Of a DNA stretch of 10,487 nucleotides, positions 6,626 through 10,487 are shown one piece after another; positions within the stretch are counted from its first letter, which is position 1; the number at the start of each line of letters is the position of its first letter. Source of the DNA: an uncultured bacterium (GTDB lineage Bacteria; Armatimonadota; UBA5829; DSUL01); the NCBI GenBank assembly GCA_937967775.1, contig CALCJH010000222.1, forward strand, positions 1 to 10,487, in the 5' to 3' direction. The notes under the pieces are model-generated. The model ran no database searches and had not been told where the DNA came from. It saw only the letters and a program-made list of their open reading frames with translations. Made by a program: the position numbers and the translations under genes.

Positions 6626-6931
6626 TTACCAGCGGCTGCGGCCTCCGCCGTAGCCTCCGCCAAACCCGCCGCTGCGGCCGCCGCCGTTGCGGCTGCGCTC
6701 GGGGCGGGGACGCGCCTCGTTGACCGTCAGGGGCCTGCCGCCCACTTCCCGCCCGTTCAGGGCGTCAATCGCTCCCTGAGCGTTCTCTGCCGGCAGGTCC
6801 ACGAACGCGAAACCCTTGTCGGTGATGACCCGGATGGCCTCGATCGGCCCGTGCGGCTCGAAGATCGCCCGGAGCTCGGACTCGGTGGTGCTGTAGCTCA
6901 TGTTGCCCACGTAAAGAGACTTGGTTGCCAT
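6626..6931 (-). CDS. Small RRM RNA-binding protein with glycine-rich tail
   Basis: A 101-residue cytoplasmic protein with a single RNA-recognition motif, resembling the cyanobacterial Rbp proteins that accumulate in the cold and bind RNA. RNP2 is LYVGNM (residues 6-11) and RNP1 is KGFAFVDL (39-46), with the aromatic residues that stack on RNA bases. The motif ends at about residue 73, and the remaining 28 residues are Arg/Gly-rich with GGG repeats and a terminal Trp. I chose the ATG at 6931 because ACAGGAG precedes it with proper spacing and the RRM begins at once; the frame is open to 7039, but that extension has no similarity. The gene stands alone, ends at a strong intrinsic terminator and has a leader with an inverted repeat, so post-transcriptional control is plausible but unproven. 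The RNA target is unknown. Confidence 0.93.
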   Translation of the reverse strand: MATKSLYVGNMSYSTTESELRAIFEPHGPIEAIRVITDKGFAFVDLPAENAQGAIDALNGREVGGRPLTVNEARPRPERSRNGGGRSGGFGGGYGGGRSRW

Positions 6932-6990
6932 TGGTACTCCTGTCCTCTGGTCTGAGGCTGCTCGATTGCAGCCGGGACACAACCCGATGA

Positions 6991-7024
6991 ATTTCAAAGC
7001 AGGTCGAGACAGAGCACTTGAAAT
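6991..7024 (-). repeat. Inverted repeat ATTTCAA-N20-TTGAAAT in the RRM leader
   Basis: ATTTCAA at 6991-6997 and its exact complement TTGAAAT at 7018-7024 flank a 20-base loop, 60-93 bases upstream of the RRM start codon. These AT-rich arms stand out from the GC-rich surroundings. It could form a hairpin in the leader mRNA or be a dyad for a DNA-binding regulator. Confidence 0.45.
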
Positions 7025-7114
7025 GCCGAAGTCATCCACGGGGCCCGAATCAGTTCGCAGAAACTACGAGGTGAAAGGGAGGACCATGCGCCTGTTGAGA
7101 GGTTGTGACATCGC

Positions 7115-7123
7115 AGTGTAGCA
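7115..7123 (-). promoter_or_regulatory. Possible extended -10 promoter for the RRM gene
   Basis: On the minus strand TGC followed by TACACT (7123-7115) gives an extended -10 motif, with TACACT matching four of six consensus positions. No good -35 lies 16-18 bases upstream, as is common for extended -10 promoters. A transcript from here would carry a leader of about 175 bases before the RRM ATG at 6931. Confidence 0.3.
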
Positions 7124-7138
7124 TGATCCTCCCCGCAA

Positions 7139-7155
7139 CCGCCACACTCTGGCGG
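7139..7155 (-). terminator. Weak hairpin downstream of the thioredoxin-fold operon
   Basis: CCGCCA (7139-7144) and TGGCGG (7150-7155) form a perfect 6-bp stem with a 5-base loop, about 31 bases past the thioredoxin-like stop codon on the minus strand. The T-tract that should follow on the minus strand is lacking, so if it ends transcription it is an imperfect or factor-assisted terminator. Confidence 0.35.
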
Positions 7156-7186
7156 CTTATTCTTCAGTTTCTTTTCGAGACGGCGC

Positions 7187-7720
7187 TTATTTCCACTTGA
7201 TGGTGCAGCCGACCGGCGGCGTCTCGGCCACCGGAGGAGTTCCGCCGGCCAGCACGGCGTCCAGGGCCTCCCGCAGGTAATACTTCTTCACGTTCAAGGG
7301 GTTGTCATAGTTGTCATCCGGGGCCCCGTGATACACCAGCTTGCCGGAAGCGTCGAACAGGAACACCTCGGGCGTCCGCTCCGCCCCGTAAGCGCGCGCC
7401 ACCTCCTGCGTCTCATCGTGCAGATAAGGGAACGGATAAGATTTCAACTGTGCTCTGGACTGCATCTGCGGGAAGCTGTCCGCAGGGTACTTAACGGGAT
7501 CGTTCGCGTTGATCAGTGCGAACCGCACTCCCTCTCCGGCATAGTCCCGGGCGATCTGGATCAATCTGTCCTCCCACGCCAGTACATAAGGGCAGTGGTT
7601 GCAACTGAACACGATCGCCAGCGCGCTGGCGCCATCCTTCAGCGATTCCAGAGAGACCGTGTTCCCGTCCACATTCTTCAGTTCAAACGCCGGGGCGTCG
7701 GCCCCGATCTTGAGTGCCAC
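7187..7720 (-). CDS. Thioredoxin-like / AhpC-TSA family redox protein
   Basis: A 177-residue thioredoxin-fold protein of the ResA/AhpC-TSA type. The strand VFSCNHCPYVLAWE (37-50) carries a CNHC motif (Cys40, Cys43, Pro44) in place of the CGPC of classical thioredoxin. The cis-Pro loop is RTPEVFLFD (Pro117 after Thr116), followed by DASGKLVYHG and the glycine- and proline-rich end. The N-terminal ALKIGADAPAFELKNVDG is the usual start of this family. I chose the GTG at 7720 because GAGGAGG lies about 11 bases upstream; the frame is open to 7852, but that part overlaps the neighbouring gene. No signal peptide is seen, so it is probably cytoplasmic. It follows the small thioredoxin-fold gene by 16 bases, which implies co-transcription. 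The target proteins and the direction of the reaction (reductase, peroxidase or other) cannot be told. Confidence 0.9.
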   Translation of the reverse strand: MALKIGADAPAFELKNVDGNTVSLESLKDGASALAIVFSCNHCPYVLAWEDRLIQIARDYAGEGVRFALINANDPVKYPADSFPQMQSRAQLKSYPFPYLHDETQEVARAYGAERTPEVFLFDASGKLVYHGAPDDNYDNPLNVKKYYLREALDAVLAGGTPPVAETPPVGCTIKWK

Positions 7721-7736
7721 GACTTCAGTATCCTCC

Positions 7737-8069
7737 TCAGTCTGATGTCTGCCGGCCGGCCGCCCTCCGCAGAGCCTGGAGCACAAGATCCTCCGGCGGC
7801 AGCGGCGTAAAGCGCCCGTCGGACGTACGGTATACTCGGCAGGAAAGTCCAACAGGATTCGCGGTGGTGCCCTCTGGGTCTATGTCCTGCCCGTCCACCC
7901 GGATGGTGGGAGAGCCGGGAAAGCACAGACTTTGCGCCTGCTCGTCCGTCTCGACGCGAACGATGCGCAGATCCGCCTGCAGATCCTCCTGCTCCAACAG
8001 ATCCCGGAGCCGTTCCAGCGCCGGAGCGTGCGACGGACAGTCCTCGGAATACAGAAACTCGATCTTCAA
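7737..8069 (-). CDS. Small thioredoxin-fold protein with single-Cys CP motif
   Basis: A 110-residue protein beginning MKIEFLYSEDCPSH, the start of a small thioredoxin-fold family often annotated as thioredoxin family or DF-family (seleno)protein; the family name is from memory. Cys11 is followed by Pro-Ser-His, so the second Cys of a CxxC is absent. GSPTIRVDG (52-60) provides the cis-Pro strand, and CRVYRT (77-82) holds another conserved-looking Cys. The start is TTG at 8069, preceded by AGGAGGGG and by GAAGG closer in; no ATG or GTG gives a better fit. Its stop lies 16 bases before the GTG of the next redox gene, so the two are probably an operon. Relatives have been linked to mercury or thiol chemistry, but nothing here shows a substrate. 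Confidence 0.82.
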   Translation of the reverse strand: MKIEFLYSEDCPSHAPALERLRDLLEQEDLQADLRIVRVETDEQAQSLCFPGSPTIRVDGQDIDPEGTTANPVGLSCRVYRTSDGRFTPLPPEDLVLQALRRAAGRQTSD

Positions 8070-8105
8070 CGTGCCTTCGCCCCTCCTGCCGGGTGTCTCC
8101 GGAAC

Positions 8106-8134
8106 TTGAGACGGTTCGCGGGACGTGATATGAT
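8106..8134 (+). promoter_or_regulatory. Sigma70-type promoter of rarA
   Basis: TTGAGA (8106-8111) and TATGAT (8129-8134) are separated by exactly 17 bases; the first matches four and the second five of six consensus positions. Transcription would start near 8141, about 24 bases before the rarA ATG. This is the best promoter in the window. It lies in the 95-base divergent region shared with the small thioredoxin-fold gene. Confidence 0.72.
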
Positions 8135-8164
8135 TCAGTTCGCCACTTCCGGGGCGCAGACGAG

Positions 8165-9526
8165 ATGCCCGACCTCTTCGACCAGCAGAGCCGGACCGGC
8201 GAGCCTGGGGGCAGACAGCCCCTGGCTGCCCGAATGCGCCCGGTCACGCTGGATGAGTTCGTCGGACAGCAGCACATCGTCGGAGAGGGCACCCTGCTCA
8301 GGCGAGCCATCGAGTCCGACGAGCTGCCGTCCCTGATTCTGTACGGCCCTCCGGGCAGCGGCAAGACCACACTGGCCGCTATCATCCAGAACAGCAGCAA
8401 GGCGGCGTTCGAGTTCTTCAGCGCGGTGACGTCCGGAGTGGCAGAGATACGGGAGGTCATCCGCCGGGCGCGGGAGCGCAGGAAGCTCTGCGGCCAGCGC
8501 ACCATCCTGTTCGTGGACGAGATCCACCGGTTCAACAAGGCTCAGCAGGATGCCTTTCTGCCCCACATCGAAGACGGGACCATCATCCTGCTGGGAGCCA
8601 CCACCGAGAACCCGTATTTCGAGATCAACTCTCCCATCATCTCCCGCGCGCGCGTCTTCCAGCTCCAGCCGCTTTCCAGGGAAGACGTGAAGACGCTGGT
8701 GCTCCGGGCGCTGGAGGACCAGGAGCGGGGCCTCGGCGAGCTGGAGTGTTCCCTTGAGGAAGACGCCCTTGAGCACCTGGTAGACGTGGCGGGCGGGGAC
8801 GCGCGGGCAGCTTTGAACGCCCTGGAAGCCGCCGCTCTGAACTGTCCACCGTCACCGGACGGGCGCAGGAATATCACGCGTCAGATGGTAGAAGACGCTC
8901 TGCAGCAGCGGGCTCTGGGCTATGACAAGGCCGGAGACTCCCACTACGACACCATCTCCGCGTTCATCAAGAGTATGCGCGGGTCAGACCCGGATGCCGC
9001 CGTCTACTGGCTGGCCCGCATGCTGGCCGCAGGGGAGGATCCCCGCTTCATCGCCCGTCGGATCGTCATCCAGGCTGCCGAGGATGTGGGAAACGCCGAC
9101 CCGATGGCCCTGGTCATTGCCACCGCCGCCGCGCATGCAGTGGAATATGTGGGGATGCCGGAAGCGCAGATCCCCCTGGCGCAGGCAGCCATCTATCTGG
9201 CCTGCGCCCCGAAATCCAACGCCAGCTATCTTGCCATCAACCGCGCCATGGAGGACGTGCGCAACCGTCCGCCCGCCGCCGTGCCACCGCATCTGCGGAG
9301 CACAGGCTACCGGGGAGCGGAGCAGCTGGGGCACGGCGTGGGCTATCTGTATCCCCACGATTATCCGATGGCACAGGTTGAGCAGGAATACCTGCCCGCC
9401 GGGGCGAAGTCGCGCCGGTATTACGAACCAACAGAGCACGGGCTGGAGCGCAAAATCGCGGAGCGTCTGAAGATGTGGCAGGACGAGCTTGCCCGCCGCC
9501 GGCGCGAGGGCGGGCACGGCAAATAA
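8165..9526 (+). CDS. rarA: Replication-associated recombination protein RarA (MgsA), AAA+ ATPase
   Basis: RarA/MgsA (WRNIP1 and Mgs1 in eukaryotes) is a clamp-loader-like AAA+ ATPase acting at stalled replication forks. The 453-residue product is near the usual length. It reads PLAARMRPVTLDEFVGQ (19-35), Walker A GPPGSGKTT (61-69), Walker B ILFVDEIH (114-121) then RFNKAQQDAFLP, sensor 1 GATTENP (144-150), and an SRAR segment (160-163) supplying the likely Arg finger. The C-terminal half has DKAGDSHYDTISAFIKSMRGSD, MLAAGEDPRFIARR, YLPAGAKSRRYYEP and other family-specific segments needed for tetramer formation. The N terminus MPDLFDQQ contains a DLF that resembles the end of the beta-clamp-binding motif. 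The ATG at 8165 has only a weak Shine-Dalgarno but a well-placed promoter upstream. It is a single-gene unit: no terminator is clear after it, and the flagellar genes start 321 bases later. Confidence 0.96.
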   Translation: MPDLFDQQSRTGEPGGRQPLAARMRPVTLDEFVGQQHIVGEGTLLRRAIESDELPSLILYGPPGSGKTTLAAIIQNSSKAAFEFFSAVTSGVAEIREVIRRARERRKLCGQRTILFVDEIHRFNKAQQDAFLPHIEDGTIILLGATTENPYFEINSPIISRARVFQLQPLSREDVKTLVLRALEDQERGLGELECSLEEDALEHLVDVAGGDARAALNALEAAALNCPPSPDGRRNITRQMVEDALQQRALGYDKAGDSHYDTISAFIKSMRGSDPDAAVYWLARMLAAGEDPRFIARRIVIQAAEDVGNADPMALVIATAAAHAVEYVGMPEAQIPLAQAAIYLACAPKSNASYLAINRAMEDVRNRPPAAVPPHLRSTGYRGAEQLGHGVGYLYPHDYPMAQVEQEYLPAGAKSRRYYEPTEHGLERKIAERLKMWQDELARRRREGGHGK

Positions 9527-9847
9527 GCGCTCTTCCTGCCGTAGAACGGCTCAAAAAGACAGTTCATCCCCCTCAATTCCCCGGCAGTCTCTTCCGACAA
9601 TAGTAGCGTCCCGGCAGGCGCGGAGTCTGTCTCCGCGGCAGGGACCACCCTCCGGCGCCACGGATGGCGGCGGCTTGGGCGGAGGCGGGAGCAGATCCCC
9701 GCATCCGGCTCAAACGGGCAGCCGTGTGACGTGACCGACCCCATACGGCCTCTTTCTTCGCACGGACGCGAGCGGCGCGCAGATGCGGTCCGCGGGACCT
9801 GACGCGCGCCTCCCTGTAAGAGAGTCTTGCGAAAAGAGGTGGTAGAA
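9527..9847 (+). other. Gene-free stretch upstream of the flagellar operon
   Basis: No supported gene lies here in any frame. The sequence has a small hairpin just after rarA (GCCGT-AGA-ACGGC, 9538-9550) without a following T-tract, and a 7-bp stem at 9619-9637 (CGCGGAG / CTCCGCG, 5-base loop). GACAAT at 9596-9601 is the nearest thing to a -10, but its upstream hexamer is poor. I see no sigma28 (TAAA-N15-GCCGATAA) or sigma54 (GG-N10-GC type) site that would explain flagellar control. The downstream end supplies the flgB ribosome-binding site AGAGGTGG (9835-9842). Confidence 0.5.
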
Positions 9848-10228
9848 GTGCTTCGCATTCTGGACGACCCCACACGCGCCGTACTTGCGCGCGCAATGGA
9901 CGCCTGCGCCGTCCGCAACCGGGTCATCGCGTCGAACATCGCAAACGCGGACACCCCGGGCTACCGGCGCGCATACGTCCGTTTTGAAGATAGCCTCAAG
10001 CAGATGCTGGCCGAAGGCGGTCCGGACGACGTCTCCGACGCCCGGCGGCTGACTGCCACGGTGGAAGAGGATTCCACCCCCTCTTCGCGGCTGGACGGCA
10101 ACAACGTTAACCTTGACGCTGAGATGGCCGATCTGGCGCGCAACAGCATCGAATACAACGCTCTGGTGGAGCTGTACCGGCTCAAAGGGCAGCTGGTCTC
10201 CACCGTCATCAACGGAGGGACCCGGTAA
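9848..10228 (+). CDS. flgB: Flagellar basal-body rod protein FlgB
   Basis: FlgB forms the proximal rod of the flagellum and is exported through the flagellar type III apparatus. The 126-residue product has the family N-terminal region, LRILDDPTRAVLARAMDAC leading into RNRVIASNIANADTPGYRR (about residues 21-39), whose NIANxDTPGY is the hallmark of rod and hook proteins. The C-terminal DLARNSIEYNALVELYRLKG is the matching helical end. I chose GTG at 9848 because AGAGGTGG lies five bases upstream and the protein then begins like other FlgB proteins; a TTG at 9827 would add seven charged residues and leave no ribosome-binding site. The stop overlaps the flgC start (TAATG), as in flg operons elsewhere. 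Confidence 0.95.
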   Translation: MLRILDDPTRAVLARAMDACAVRNRVIASNIANADTPGYRRAYVRFEDSLKQMLAEGGPDDVSDARRLTATVEEDSTPSSRLDGNNVNLDAEMADLARNSIEYNALVELYRLKGQLVSTVINGGTR

Positions 10229-10487
10229 TGCCTCGTCTGTCCGCATTCGACATCAGCGCGATGGGGCTGAGCGCCCAGCGGCAGAGGCTGGACGTGGTGG
10301 CGGAGAACATCGCGAACGTCAACACCACCCGCACGCCTGACGGAGGCCCCTACCGCCGCAAGCAGGTGGTCTTTGAGACAGTGCTGGCCGGGCAGGGTCT
10401 GCCCGGAGCAGAACCGCAGGGCGTCCTGGTCTCGGAGGTCACAACGGACCCGGCTCCGCCGAAGACCGTATACGAGCCCGGCCACCC
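10228..10487 (+). CDS. flgC: Flagellar basal-body rod protein FlgC, 3' end outside window
   Basis: FlgC is the second proximal-rod subunit, assembled next to FlgB, FlgF and the FliE adaptor. The visible 86 residues start LSAFDISAMGLSAQRQRLDVVAENIANVNTT, the conserved N-terminal helix of FlgC with its NIANVNT signature. They continue with a proline- and glycine-containing loop (TPDGGPYRRKQVVFET) that is normal for the family. The ATG shares its A with the flgB stop, and GGAGGG lies about seven bases upstream, so the two are translationally coupled. The frame is open to the window end; the conserved C-terminal helix is not included. flgC normally precedes fliE and fliF, which would be expected just beyond the window. 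Confidence 0.95.
   Translation, partial: MPRLSAFDISAMGLSAQRQRLDVVAENIANVNTTRTPDGGPYRRKQVVFETVLAGQGLPGAEPQGVLVSEVTTDPAPPKTVYEPGH

Noticed and set aside
6626..6720. Repetitive GCC/CCG-rich tract as a microsatellite or array
   Set aside because: It is the coding sequence of the Arg/Gly-rich tail of the RRM protein, so the repetition follows from the amino-acid composition.
5113..6723. Very long plus-strand open frame (536 codons) opposite the metal ATPase
   Set aside because: The minus-strand frame contains every P-type ATPase motif. The plus-strand product is rich in Arg, His, Gln and Gly with no recognisable domain, so it is a codon-bias shadow.
9619..9637. Hairpin CGCGGAG/CTCCGCG as a terminator after rarA
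   Set aside because: No T-tract follows on either strand and it is about 95 bases past the rarA stop; short GC dyads like this are expected by chance in this composition.
9421..9954. Minus-strand frames over the rarA-flgB intergenic region
   Set aside because: They run antisense into rarA and flgB, are Arg/Ser/Pro-rich, have no ribosome-binding site that stands out and no family resemblance.

Overview
The window is GC-rich bacterial chromosomal DNA, densely packed, with several genes whose best ribosome-binding sites point to GTG or TTG starts. The mix of a secreted-type sulfatase, a Gfo/Idh/MocA sugar oxidoreductase, a short glycine-tailed RRM protein and flagellar rod genes would suit a free-living environmental bacterium such as Armatimonadota or a Planctomycetota/Verrucomicrobiota-like lineage. 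That placement is inference from gene content only. I see no insertion sequence, integrase, tRNA, rRNA, CRISPR array or phage gene.

Layout. (1) 1-2909, minus strand: a tightly overlapping three-gene set, read from the right as Gfo/Idh/MocA oxidoreductase, DNA-3-methyladenine glycosylase (AAG/MPG type) and a sulfatase cut by the window edge. (2) 2910-3181: a divergent regulatory region with a structured leader in front of the diguanylate cyclase. (3) 3182-4279, plus: a GGDEF diguanylate cyclase with an N-terminal helical region. (4) 4285-6471, minus: a P1B-type Zn/Cd/Pb-exporting ATPase that converges on the GGDEF gene with 5 bases between the two stop codons. (5) 6563-6931, minus: an RRM RNA-binding protein followed by a clear intrinsic terminator, with a leader containing an inverted repeat. 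(6) 7187-8069, minus: two thioredoxin-fold genes that look like an operon. (7) 8106-9526, plus: a good sigma70-type promoter driving rarA (mgsA). (8) 9527-9847: a 321-base gene-free stretch. (9) 9848-10487, plus: flgB followed by the start of flgC, the beginning of a flagellar rod operon that continues outside the window.

How the genes fit together. The oxidoreductase and sulfatase plausibly share a role in catabolism of sulfated or modified carbohydrates, but the alkyl-base glycosylase between them has no obvious link to it. The metal-efflux ATPase, the thioredoxin-fold pair, RarA and the glycosylase are all stress or maintenance functions but are separate transcription units. I did not find a convincing undescribed system. 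The best leads are the overlapping oxidoreductase-glycosylase-sulfatase arrangement, the structured leaders before the GGDEF and RRM genes, the palindrome at the ATPase promoter, and the hairpin containing both convergent stop codons.
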